Assembly (NCBI GenBank): GCA_031268535.1
Contig: JAIRXB010000028.1
Location: forward strand, 1 to 50,723
Direction: 5' to 3'
Source: Puniceicoccales bacterium
GTDB lineage: Bacteria > Verrucomicrobiota > Verrucomicrobiia > Opitutales > JAIRLM01
DNA: 50,723 bases
The notes under the pieces were generated by a model. That model did not search any database. It was not told where the DNA came from and was given only the letters and a program-made list of their open reading frames with translations. This document shows, in pieces, positions 17,401 through 24,800 of this stretch (within the stretch, counting starts at the first letter, position 1; each line of letters starts with the position of its first letter). Position numbers and translations under genes: made by a program.

Positions 17401-17585
17401 CCGCCGTCTTCTGCCACGGCTACGGGGAAGATTTTCACTATGGATCTCGAAATGGCGCCACCGTTTCCATTGGCGGGATTTTTTCGCTTGGGGCGGATTG
17501 GTCGGGAAATTTGCGCTTCGAGAGCAGTTTCCTTGGCGATTGCAAATCCTATGGGGCGGCGATGTCCTTTGGTCGCTCATTCTAG
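14424..17585 (+). CDS. Autotransporter-like surface protein with Trp/Phe-Gly repeats (1053 aa)
   Basis: This is a predicted type V (autotransporter-like) protein. Residues 1-30 form a signal peptide (basic MRVHFKHIFRN, hydrophobic core FLLPLCAAAGCAFL, likely cleavage after NAYG). The region from about 165 to 330 carries at least five repeats spaced 34-38 residues apart, with Trp near 171, 205, 242, 280 and 314. Typical units are LCRWAFGQM...AAAFG, LCDWTFDGF...SSLFG and ARNWTFGNF...TAVFG. The last 270 or so residues alternate hydrophobic and polar positions like beta-barrel strands and end in MSFGRSF, with the terminal Phe typical of BAM substrates. ATG 14424 is preceded by GGTGGAG at good spacing. 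The same repeat recurs in the gene at 48906. The substrate or target is unknown. Confidence 0.8.
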   Translation: MRVHFKHIFRNFLLPLCAAAGCAFLPTNAYGDGIEVVFEGESGPVCIVHSESADGPIARLELDGDGLDLEDVAYAIKFDGELQSHVDEFLGPMELRIGRGDHGAVSIDVGSESIPSAVAIDLNGVRGSKKFQARIAMEDPSSDHRISLFGGDMAAAVGVADCVRRELASSGWSFMGMDAMGVISCGLGQAVAFGGCRLEGDEKSLCRWAFGQMGDGAIVSLSASCAAAFGASRCRDAVGSLCDWTFDGFVGRGLLLSGGAVSSSLFGVGAVEGVCESLARNWTFGNFEGVKLISCGSSTAVFGAGSGCGPSSFDNWSVEFRGSQTVAAIGLQFGGGGECNANCLGGYGNGNMRFYFNGIGGGEFPPVVSLAAVRVAEIADGEADDEIIKLSGSQGDSDAEDGWGERDLLWTKALSMGDGFQFNVGRTRLMVDGWREEALAGEACQTANGGWETDDSVASGGVAAGGGGTINVIGAIGRAPSFAVNGGVDLPEDTAMRIDGGWTVNCFGPVRDLRTIDLVDGSLVLVNCESSSNSWKIFSDAVGAFGGWMNSNDIGLGVQEEGELQESSGSSSGDGDFLVVNCDGYPVRGSLAIGGGDTLRYHISLDSLAGLSPAAGEFFAIPPDGFIKLCGSADAMVRFDGEWNLQVESVSLPWNALLVLLVATDPAPASAIGGLSIGECLGEYPVLCNFKPGSDFSAIGSSIKLFKLGGATGNRPEDYELYWFENSSIGGIAIGHFAAPLRAFAAAAASLALEKEQIVDLVRNVGTGPGEGPFFGTVALHTRRNVLAASGLGSNGNGYGVVLGERRRMSSRADDIYGSIFIGSTSVKTTYDGPAVLNVFNSRRSECTFGVGVQWLRREMHAFGATAHATLSVSSGTAKEHRENLAYESYDGKMSDLAVQLDLGASRDVLSCGRVQLGCIGDVRLSSIRQGRTVEKSRTSSPNGCIKIDPAKHNFVTAELGVAAMTSQIASAQLSGKLCWRCAAFRSKARASAAVFCHGYGEDFHYGSRNGATVSIGGIFSLGADWSGNLRFESSFLGDCKSYGAAMSFGRSF

Positions 17586-17833
17586 GGGTGGCGTAGCGCC
17601 AATGTGGTGCGCAGTGCCGCTAGAGTTTTTGGCCGTTCGCCGCCGATGTCAATTTCGGCGGCCGGCAGAGCAATTTTTACGGGGCAGCGCCGCCGCTTTG
17701 GAGCGGATTCTCCTGAAAATGCTAAGTTGATTGCCCGGAGGTGGATGGTGTCGTTTTGAGACGAAACGGCGACAGCCGCATGTGGCTCCGGCGGCCATTG
17801 CGATCGCGGCGGCCTTCGGATACAGCTAGCCAT
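17582..17833 (-). CDS. Small hypothetical protein (83 aa), uncertain
   Basis: The minus-strand ATG at 17831-17833 opens 83 codons whose stop overlaps the stop of the convergent surface-protein gene. The C-terminal half has a plausible protein character (VKIALPAAEIDIGGERPKTL), while the N-terminus is rich in Pro and Arg. I recognise no family. It fills the roughly 290-base gap before murA, and its upstream side overlaps the murA promoter region. It may be chance. Confidence 0.3.
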   Translation of the reverse strand: MASCIRRPPRSQWPPEPHAAVAVSSQNDTIHLRAINLAFSGESAPKRRRCPVKIALPAAEIDIGGERPKTLAALRTTLALRHP

Positions 17834-17839
17834 GGCTCC

Positions 17840-17870
17840 TTGACTGCGCAAAAATTTTGCTCCATCGAAT
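17840..17870 (+). promoter_or_regulatory. Predicted promoter of murA
   Basis: TTGACT (17840-17845) lies 35 bases before the GTG start of murA. The best -10 is TCGAAT (17865-17870), with a long 19-base spacer. The start codon is five bases past the -10, implying a leaderless transcript. The -10 match is weak. Confidence 0.35.
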
Positions 17871-17874
17871 TGCC

Positions 17875-19140
17875 GTGCAATGTGTGCGCATAGTTGGCGG
17901 AAGGCCGCTCGGTGGCTCCGTTGAAATTGGCGGATCCAAAAATGCCGCCCTGCCCATTCTCGCCGCCTCAATTCTAACGGACGAGCGCGTCTTACTCCAT
18001 TCGGTGCCGCGGCTTGACGACGTCCACCTCATGCTTTCCATCCTGAAAAAACTTGGTGGGGATGTTACTCTGGAAGGCAATAGCGCCACCGTGCGCATGG
18101 GGTGCGTTTCAGCCGTGCCGGACTTTTCGGCCGTCTGCCGCATGCGCGCTTCCATTTGCCTCCTTGGGCCATTGGTTGCCCGCTGCGGTGAGGCCGTTTT
18201 GCCCCTCCCCGGCGGCTGCGCCATCGGCCCGCGACCCATTGACCTCCATTTGAAGGGGCTGCAAAAGTTGGGTTGCGAGGTGATTCAGTCGAAGGAGGGG
18301 GTGCGCCTGAGGGCAAAGCGCTTGAATGGGGCAAGGATATTTCTAGCAGGAAAGAATGGCGGCACAGTCACAGGAACGGCCAATATGCTGTGCGCGGCCG
18401 CAATTGCCCGCGGGACGACGGAAATCCATTTTGCCGCCTGTGAACCGGAAGTGGTTGATCTGTGCAAATTTCTAACCGGAATGGGGGCGAAAATTTACGG
18501 CATAGGGAGTCCCATTTTAACGGTCGACGGCGTTGACAGTCTCCGCGGCGCCGAGCATCGCCTCATAGCCGATCGCATTCAGGCTGGCACTTTCGCGCTA
18601 CTTGCCCCAATGTTGCGGGGCGACATGGCGATTAAACGGGCTCCAATTTCTCACTGCGCGGCTCTGCTGGATGTGCTTGAGCGCATCGGAGTGCCGTTTT
18701 CTGCAGATGGGGATTGCCTTCATATTTTTGGCGGTAAGTGCGATAGGCTTGCGGCCATTGATGTCAGCGCAATGGCCTATCCTGGATTCCCAACTGATTT
18801 GCAGGCCGCCCTATGCGCCCTCGCGACCCAGTGTTGCGGAGAAAGCGCCATTGGAGAGCGCATATACGAAAATCGCTTTGGTCACCTAGTGGGTCTGCGC
18901 AGCATGGGGGCTGGAATCACATTGGCCGGATCTACGGCTAGAGTGGTGGGCCCGACGAAGTTAGCTGCCGCAGAGCTTTCCGTTGCCGATTTGCGCGGCG
19001 GTGCCTGCCTCTGCATGGCCGCATTGGCGGCATCCGGCGAAAGCATCGTCGATAGCGTTCACCATATGGACCGCGGCTATGAGCAATTTGAGGAAAAATT
19101 GCGCAGCATCGGCGCCGACATTATGCGCTTTGAACGCTAG
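17875..19140 (+). CDS. murA: UDP-N-acetylglucosamine 1-carboxyvinyltransferase MurA
   Basis: MurA catalyses the first committed step of peptidoglycan synthesis, moving enolpyruvate from PEP to UDP-GlcNAc. From GTG 17875 the key residues fall on the E. coli numbering: Lys22-Asn23 in GSKNAALP, Arg91, catalytic Cys115 in LPGGCAIGPRPIDLH, and Arg120. This both identifies the protein and supports this start; a TTG at 17857 would add six residues. Because Cys115 is kept rather than replaced by Asp, the family precedent predicts fosfomycin sensitivity. The length of 421 aa is normal. A decayed copy of the last 120 or so bases lies at 22007-22132, downstream of the neighbouring gene. Confidence 0.96.
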   Translation: MQCVRIVGGRPLGGSVEIGGSKNAALPILAASILTDERVLLHSVPRLDDVHLMLSILKKLGGDVTLEGNSATVRMGCVSAVPDFSAVCRMRASICLLGPLVARCGEAVLPLPGGCAIGPRPIDLHLKGLQKLGCEVIQSKEGVRLRAKRLNGARIFLAGKNGGTVTGTANMLCAAAIARGTTEIHFAACEPEVVDLCKFLTGMGAKIYGIGSPILTVDGVDSLRGAEHRLIADRIQAGTFALLAPMLRGDMAIKRAPISHCAALLDVLERIGVPFSADGDCLHIFGGKCDRLAAIDVSAMAYPGFPTDLQAALCALATQCCGESAIGERIYENRFGHLVGLRSMGAGITLAGSTARVVGPTKLAAAELSVADLRGGACLCMAALAASGESIVDSVHHMDRGYEQFEEKLRSIGADIMRFER

Positions 19141-19204
19141 TGGCGAATTGCGTTGAACTATGCCATTGACTAAATTGGATTTGCCGTTTTGATCGCCCCC
19201 AATT

Positions 19205-21988
19205 ATGGTTATGCGAATCGCGTCTGCGCCTCAGGAAGACGCGTTGTCGCAATTGCGAATGCCGGCAATCACTGAGTTTCTTCTCGCTAGCGCCATCGTC
19301 GACTGCGTGTCTAAATGCCCCCAAGTCGATAGCAACACGATTGGCGGCCGTGATATCGGTTTGCGCATTGGCGGTGGAGTTGCCTTTAGGCAGTCACTGC
19401 TGGGGACTGTAATCTATGCCATTGTGTGCATTTTAACGGTTTTTACCGTGCCGCTAGTGTTGCTAATAATTGCCCGTTCCTCCAGCACGGAGAAAAAATG
19501 CGAGCGGTACGTGAGCCTCTTTCCGAAAAGGGAGCCTACTGGCGGCATGCCGGCTGAGGAGGTTCCCGCGGCGGTGGCCGTCGACGAGTTGGCCAGTTCG
19601 CCTTTGGCCGCCGCCGGGCCCGCCGGCGATGAGCGGGTCATCATATTTGTGGAGGAGGACGTTGCCGCCGCAGCGACTGTGCAAGGCGCCGCTTCCAATG
19701 GCACTCCGCTGCCGCAGCAGTCGGCTGGCGGCAGTTCGGTGAGCAGTTCGCCCGCAAGCGCGCCAATGCGGCCGCAGGGCGCGGCAGCCGGTTCGCCATT
19801 GGCTCCGCCGGCGCAGGGCGGCAGCGCATCTCTTCAGCCACAGCCTTTGGTCCAGCCGCAGCCGCCGACCGGTTCCGGTGGGGCCGCTGGCCAGCCGGCC
19901 GCCGTTGCTGCGGGCGGGCGAAAAAGACTTGTGGCTAAAATGGTTTCCAGAGCTGAGGCCAAGGAGCTTGGATGTGATCCCAGCAAGTGGAACGCCGTTC
20001 GGCCAGAAGATGTCGACTGGGTTGATCGGGAATTGTTTGGCCGATTCATAGCGGAGCACGAAGAAAAGTGCTCTGATCCAGCCATAGTTGCGCTTCTTAG
20101 TGAGTGTGCGCGACATCCGGACGATTACTTTCACGATCTCGGGATATATGTTGACGCGAGATGGTTCGGTTGCCGCACATTCGATAGCGGCAAAGATTTA
20201 TTTGATAAAGATTTGCTGTACATTGGCATACTTCGCCTGTCGGCGCAGCTAAAGCTAAAGGATGGATGGTCTGGCGATGGCAAGATTCAGCGCATGCTAA
20301 ACCATATGCTTGGGCTCTACTACATGGGGTGGAAATATCTAGTTGGCGCTTCTGACGAAACGATGTTTAAGTATGTCGTTGGCACCCTTGAACGCAGGCC
20401 GTGTATATTTTCCGCAGAAACCTGGGAATCCATTGACGTGGCGGAAAATGTCAGAAGGTTGGTTTCGCGAACTTTTGGCGAAGCGGTTTCAACTCCGCCT
20501 GACGGCAGTGAATATAAATCGATTTCGGTGGCGAAAGTGCTTTTAAACCACATCAAGCTAAGCAATCCGGGTGCGTTTTTTCTCAACTCTGGCTTGCATG
20601 AACTTGCTGCCGGAAATAAAATGATTGGTGCGACCGCCGGAACGTGTGAGTTTGGCGGTAATTTGTACGGAGTGGCATATTTTGACTGTCGCCGAGGAGT
20701 GGCGTTGACGGATCGTGGCAAGCCCATGCCACTGCCAACAACTGACTGTCGCGTTCCGCTGGATTCCGGGCGTGATGTGTCCTGTGGCGCTATTGGTTTA
20801 GGTGCCTGGGGGGATGGAGAATTTTCGCTCATTTCCCACATTGCAAATTTTGCTGAAGCATCCGCATCGCCGACATTTCGCATTCTCATGTGGCTAACCC
20901 ATGAGCTTCGACTTTTTTATCAAATTGGCAACCGTAGGGATCTTTACGGCGGCGTTCCCTATGTGCCCGAAAGACGGCACGAAGAAATTGGCCTTGGCGG
21001 CACCAACCCATTTTTTCCATCCATGTCGATAGCCTATGGCGCTAAAAGTGCTGTTGCGCGCGCGCCTGACCTAGATGATGGCAGCGGCGATGTGTGCGAC
21101 TATGTGCCGCTAACGGGTGACCTGCTCATTAAAATTCGCGACGAAGCGTTCGATGGATTGCGGAAGGCTTTTTTGCCTAAACCCAGAAAGAATAAAGGTT
21201 CTGTTTCAGTGTTGCAACTGGAGGGCGACGAAGAAGAGAGGCGATTGGCTGAGTCTAGGCGTGCCGGCGGTGGTGGCGCCGCAGAGGCGGGTGCTGCATC
21301 TCCCGTTGACGCTGAAGCTGATGCTGGCGGAGATTCTGTCCTTTTGCTGCAACCGGATAGCGGCACTCCACCAGACGACGAAGTGCGACTAGTGGTTGAG
21401 CCGCGAAGCGCTGACGATAGTGGCGACGCAAAGGCTAGTGAGATATCTGACGTTGACGACGCGATCGCCAACATGAGCAATGAGGCCGTAATAGAGGAAC
21501 TCAAAAGCAAACCGCATAGATTGCATCGTCTCGCAGCTGTCCTGGAAGAATTGAATCAACTAATTGAAAGCGATGCCGCGATAGAGTTGCCCGATGAGTT
21601 AGCCTATTTTCGAATGCTGCTGGCGATCCACTATCGCACCGATAATCTGGGCGAGATCGCAGGAAAGGAGAGCGAGCTAAATGTAGAGGAACGCTCCAAA
21701 GATGGCCTCCTTGAGGCCGTCTTTGGGTGCATTGAGGAGGAAGGCTATGCCAATAGGACTGGCGGCAATGTGCCATTCAATGGAAACGTTTTAGTGCGAG
21801 CCGGCAGCATCCCCATATCGATATCTTTGCCGTGGGCCAAGGTGCGCGAATTGATTAGGCGTGGCACGGCAGTCAAAGATATAGTTAGGGCGGTTAGTGG
21901 CGAATGTGACATCGTGACAGTCGATTCGCAGGAGTTGGCTGCGCTTCTTGGTGGCGAAAATTGCATCTATGGCGCAGTTGGCACATAA
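19205..21988 (+). CDS. Large membrane-anchored paralog A with Ala/Pro/Gln-rich linker (927 aa)
   Basis: I do not recognise a family. Residues 1-60 are soluble. Residues 62-92 form one strong membrane segment (LLGTVIYAIVCILTVFTVPL), preceded by IGGGVAFRQS. Residues 125-240 are a low-complexity linker rich in Ala, Gly, Pro, Ser and Gln. A globular region (about 240-650) follows, with FDKDLLYIGILRL and LGLYYMGWKYLVGASDETMF. There is a second acidic, Ala/Gly-rich spacer (about 680-740), and a C-terminal domain with ELNVEERSKDGLLEAVFG. Each of these landmarks has a counterpart in paralog B. TTGACT at 19166-19171 lies 39 bases before the ATG, and there is no Shine-Dalgarno sequence. With no signal peptide and a single anchor, this could be an inner-membrane protein or a secreted host-membrane effector; that is inference only. 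Confidence 0.8.
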   Translation: MVMRIASAPQEDALSQLRMPAITEFLLASAIVDCVSKCPQVDSNTIGGRDIGLRIGGGVAFRQSLLGTVIYAIVCILTVFTVPLVLLIIARSSSTEKKCERYVSLFPKREPTGGMPAEEVPAAVAVDELASSPLAAAGPAGDERVIIFVEEDVAAAATVQGAASNGTPLPQQSAGGSSVSSSPASAPMRPQGAAAGSPLAPPAQGGSASLQPQPLVQPQPPTGSGGAAGQPAAVAAGGRKRLVAKMVSRAEAKELGCDPSKWNAVRPEDVDWVDRELFGRFIAEHEEKCSDPAIVALLSECARHPDDYFHDLGIYVDARWFGCRTFDSGKDLFDKDLLYIGILRLSAQLKLKDGWSGDGKIQRMLNHMLGLYYMGWKYLVGASDETMFKYVVGTLERRPCIFSAETWESIDVAENVRRLVSRTFGEAVSTPPDGSEYKSISVAKVLLNHIKLSNPGAFFLNSGLHELAAGNKMIGATAGTCEFGGNLYGVAYFDCRRGVALTDRGKPMPLPTTDCRVPLDSGRDVSCGAIGLGAWGDGEFSLISHIANFAEASASPTFRILMWLTHELRLFYQIGNRRDLYGGVPYVPERRHEEIGLGGTNPFFPSMSIAYGAKSAVARAPDLDDGSGDVCDYVPLTGDLLIKIRDEAFDGLRKAFLPKPRKNKGSVSVLQLEGDEEERRLAESRRAGGGGAAEAGAASPVDAEADAGGDSVLLLQPDSGTPPDDEVRLVVEPRSADDSGDAKASEISDVDDAIANMSNEAVIEELKSKPHRLHRLAAVLEELNQLIESDAAIELPDELAYFRMLLAIHYRTDNLGEIAGKESELNVEERSKDGLLEAVFGCIEEEGYANRTGGNVPFNGNVLVRAGSIPISISLPWAKVRELIRRGTAVKDIVRAVSGECDIVTVDSQELAALLGGENCIYGAVGT
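19583..19906 (+). repeat. Near-identical linker repeat, copy in paralog A
   Basis: Bases 19583-19843 match 22589-22849 in paralog B without gaps. By eye there are 10 mismatches in 261 positions. Similarity continues, after an 18-base insertion in this copy, to about 19906. The segment encodes the Ala/Pro/Gln-rich linker, in the same frame in both genes. The flanking coding sequence is far more diverged. Confidence 0.88.
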
Positions 21989-22006
21989 ACGCTTGGCGAG
22001 CCGAAC

Positions 22007-22132
22007 GATGGCGGCATTGGCGGCGTCCGACGAAAGCGTCGTCGCTGGCGCTCACCATATGGACCGCTGCCATGAGCAATTTGAGGAAAAATGCGCAGCA
22101 TCGGCGCCGACGTTTTGCGCTTTGAAAAATAG
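22007..22132 (+). pseudogene. Relic of the murA 3' end
   Basis: This stretch aligns with the end of murA. Over murA 19021-19140 against 22014-22132 I count 13 mismatches and one single-base deletion (AAAAATTG against AAAAATG), which breaks the frame. It ends at a TAG matching the murA stop codon. It lies just after paralog A and 85 bases before paralog B, the same position that the real murA end has relative to paralog A. This is what a tandem duplication of (murA end + paralog) would leave. Confidence 0.9.
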
Positions 22133-22180
22133 CGCACATGCGCGTTGCGCGGCGAGCCAGCCATCGTCGGCGATTTACCG

Positions 22181-22210
22181 TTGACAAAAAGTGTCCATTT
22201 GCTCTAGGTT
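22181..22210 (+). promoter_or_regulatory. Predicted promoter of paralog B
   Basis: A perfect TTGACA (22181-22186) lies 36 bases before the ATG of paralog B. The -10 would be TAGGTT (22205-22210, spacer 18), which is a poor match. The ATG is six bases past it, again implying a leaderless transcript. The box is not visible at the equivalent place upstream of paralog A, which has TTGACT. Confidence 0.4.
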
Positions 22211-22216
22211 GCACAC

Positions 22217-24703
22217 ATGAGTTTTGCCGCCACGGTGTCTGAGCAAAAATTGTCGACAGTGTCAGAATTTTTTTTGGCTCACAGTATTGTTAGGTACGTT
22301 GGTGAAAGTGTTCATGCTGTAGCTTGCGATGTGACTGCCGCCGCCATTGGCCCACAGATTGGCGGCGGCGTTGCCATTCGAACATCTAGATTTGGGTTCC
22401 TGCTTTACGCCGCCGCATGCATTCTAACGGTCTTCGTTCTTCCGCTAGTGTATTTCATTTTTGGCCGCGCGGCTAGCTCCAGCGGAAAATATGAGTTTTA
22501 CGTTGCTGCTGTACTCGATCGCGCCATGGCGACTGCGGCAAAAAAGAATGGGTCGGTGCGGCCAGTATCATCCGCGGCGGTGGGCGACGACGAGTTGCCC
22601 AGTTCGCCTTTGGCCGCCGGCGGGCCCGCCGGCGATGAGCGGGTCAGCATGTTTGTGGAGGAGGACGTTGCCGCCGCAGCGACTGTGCAAGGCGCCGCTT
22701 CCAATGGCACTCCGCTGCCGCAGCAGTCGGCTGGCGGCAGTTCGGTGAGCAGTCCGCCCGCAAGCGCGCCAATGCAGCCGCATGGTGCGGCAGCCGGTTC
22801 GCCATTGGCTCCGCCGGCGCAGGGCGGCAGCGCATCTCCTCAGCCGCAGCTGCCGATCGGTTCCGGTGGGGCCGCTGGCCAGCCGGCCGCTGCTCCAGTT
22901 GGTGGAAGCGCAGTTGGATCTGTGTCTTCAGTTGGAGCGGCCGCCGGAGATGGGTTTGCGGCGACACATGTGTGTCGGACTCGGAAATTAAAGGAAGAAC
23001 CATACTGGCCGGCCGGCCTTAGTCTCGGAGACTTTGGGAGCACTTACAAAAAGTTGGTTGGTCGCTTCTTTTTCGACGACCCCAACACGGATTCCTATCT
23101 AGAAGAAAATGAATCTGCCATTGGAGCCGCTAGGCCAAGTTCATTGGAGGAGGCTCTCGATGTTTCTAGATGTCTCCGTGTCGATTGTCATCTTGGAGGC
23201 GAAGGTGATTTTGAATGTGATATTTTTGACAAAAACATGCTATGCGCACACATATTTTATTTGATCCGCGAAATAGCGCCCAAACGTGGCGGAGTAGATC
23301 AAACTAGGGTTGGTCTCGCGATTGGCCATTTGATTGATCTCTATTACTTAGATCACAAATATCTATTTGGTGGCCTGGATGTGGCTATGTATCGTTCGAT
23401 CATGGGCGACATATGTCGTCCAAACAGCATCGGCGGTCGTAGCCAATGTGCCTCTTTGGTGAAGATAGCTTTTGGCGCAGAAATTGCGCCATGCGGCGAT
23501 GATCCGTCGCTTGCGGCGGCTAGTGTCGTCGTCAGACACATCCAGCGCTGTAACCCGGCCGCAATTTTCCGCTTTCTTCTCGTAATGTATGCGGAACGGC
23601 TAACCGTAGCGGCGAATGAAGACTGGCAATATTTTTCCTGTTTAAGGGGGGAGATGTTCGTTGACTGGCGGCAACGGCGGCAAAACGGTTCATGCTATCT
23701 CGAGGATAGCATTCCAATTAATTTCCCCGTCACTTGGGACGGCGCGGCCGGCGAAAAAGGGCTTGCCGAATATTTACATTCCGCTCTAGTTGCAACGCTT
23801 GCCGATTTTGGGAGGGCTGCCGCTTCACCGATCTTTAGTGCGCTTTTGAGGATTGGCCATTACTGCAGCCTCCTTCGAGGTCTGGGTGTTTGTTTTAGCG
23901 CACAACTCGCCCCGTCCGTCGCTTCTGGGCGTGGCCAAGGTGACTGCTTCGATGGCAGTGGCGATAAACGTCCATTCGTATGCGTTAAAGGTCTTTATGA
24001 CGGAAAGTATGTGCGCGCAACGGACGAAGTGCTTAGGGATATTGTGGTGCAAGTGCGCGCCGAACGGAACAGAGCCTATGCTGTCTATGCCGATAATGAT
24101 GGTGGCGTGCCGACTGATCCTAGTGGTGGCGGCGAAGAATGGGCGGGGCTGACGGCGCTACGGGCAATTCCCGATAGGCCACTGCGCGTATGTGTAGTGT
24201 CGCGAAGATCTATAGGAATTAGCCTTGGGCGTCTCACCGAAGCACTTGTTTTTCTGGAGTCCATTTACAAAGGCGAATCCGCGCTAGAAGTGTCAAGCGC
24301 CGACGGTTTTATAGAGGCAATGTTGCGCGTTGGCTATCGCGGCAGCGATTTGGATGGGGCTTTGGATCTTTCCGCCCTAGGGTTGCGCGAATTGGATGTG
24401 CGGGAAAAAACTCGGGAGGGGCTCCTTGTGGCGCTAGCTGGTTTTCTCGGGGAGAGTGACTTGAAAGCTGGCAGCCGCTTTTGCGGATCTTTGCTTTTGC
24501 TGGGCGAAAACAGTACGCCATACGTAGTTGGGCTGCCGGCCAACATTGGCCGCGGCAAACAACTGGCTTGGAGTGATTGCGGGCAACAATTCACCGTCAC
24601 TGGGCCAGGAGGTGGTTCAGCAATTGATGAGCTCCTAAAATGCGAACACATCCGTGCATTTCCGCCGTCAATTGGGCCCGAGGTCGTGCGCAGTCTCGAT
24701 TGA
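22217..24703 (+). CDS. Large membrane-anchored paralog B with Ala/Pro/Gln-rich linker (828 aa)
   Basis: This is the homolog of paralog A with the same architecture. Residues 1-55 are soluble, and one membrane segment (about 57-80; FGFLLYAAACILTVFVLPLV) is preceded by IGGGVAIRTS. A low-complexity linker follows (about 120-245). A globular region has IFDKNMLCAHIFYL and HLIDLYYLDHKYLFGGLDVAMY, matching the equivalent motifs of A. The C-terminal domain has ELDVREKTREGLLVALAGF. It lacks the second acidic spacer of A, which explains the 99-residue difference. Outside the linker the two proteins look only remotely similar. The gene follows the murA relic and has its own TTGACA box. The function is unknown. 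Confidence 0.8.
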   Translation: MSFAATVSEQKLSTVSEFFLAHSIVRYVGESVHAVACDVTAAAIGPQIGGGVAIRTSRFGFLLYAAACILTVFVLPLVYFIFGRAASSSGKYEFYVAAVLDRAMATAAKKNGSVRPVSSAAVGDDELPSSPLAAGGPAGDERVSMFVEEDVAAAATVQGAASNGTPLPQQSAGGSSVSSPPASAPMQPHGAAAGSPLAPPAQGGSASPQPQLPIGSGGAAGQPAAAPVGGSAVGSVSSVGAAAGDGFAATHVCRTRKLKEEPYWPAGLSLGDFGSTYKKLVGRFFFDDPNTDSYLEENESAIGAARPSSLEEALDVSRCLRVDCHLGGEGDFECDIFDKNMLCAHIFYLIREIAPKRGGVDQTRVGLAIGHLIDLYYLDHKYLFGGLDVAMYRSIMGDICRPNSIGGRSQCASLVKIAFGAEIAPCGDDPSLAAASVVVRHIQRCNPAAIFRFLLVMYAERLTVAANEDWQYFSCLRGEMFVDWRQRRQNGSCYLEDSIPINFPVTWDGAAGEKGLAEYLHSALVATLADFGRAAASPIFSALLRIGHYCSLLRGLGVCFSAQLAPSVASGRGQGDCFDGSGDKRPFVCVKGLYDGKYVRATDEVLRDIVVQVRAERNRAYAVYADNDGGVPTDPSGGGEEWAGLTALRAIPDRPLRVCVVSRRSIGISLGRLTEALVFLESIYKGESALEVSSADGFIEAMLRVGYRGSDLDGALDLSALGLRELDVREKTREGLLVALAGFLGESDLKAGSRFCGSLLLLGENSTPYVVGLPANIGRGKQLAWSDCGQQFTVTGPGGGSAIDELLKCEHIRAFPPSIGPEVVRSLD
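22589..22894 (+). repeat. Near-identical linker repeat, copy in paralog B
   Basis: This is the partner of 19583-19906. It lacks 18 bases (six codons) near its right end relative to copy A, without loss of frame. The near-identity of third codon positions within the linker contrasts with heavy divergence immediately before and after it. Confidence 0.88.
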
Positions 24704-24766
24704 AACAGGTGACGGATTTTCTGCGAAGTTGCCATTTTTGCCACTGGAAAAGGTCAATTCACGTGC

Positions 24767-24792
24767 TTGACAGCCGTTCCGCGATTTTTAAC
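24767..24792 (+). promoter_or_regulatory. Predicted promoter of the MarC-family gene
   Basis: A perfect TTGACA (24767-24772) lies 34 bases before ATG 24801. The only -10-like stretch is TTTAAC (24787-24792), with a short 14-base spacer. The distance suits a start of transcription at the start codon, but the -10 is weak. Confidence 0.35.
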
Positions 24793-24800
24793 CATGCGCC

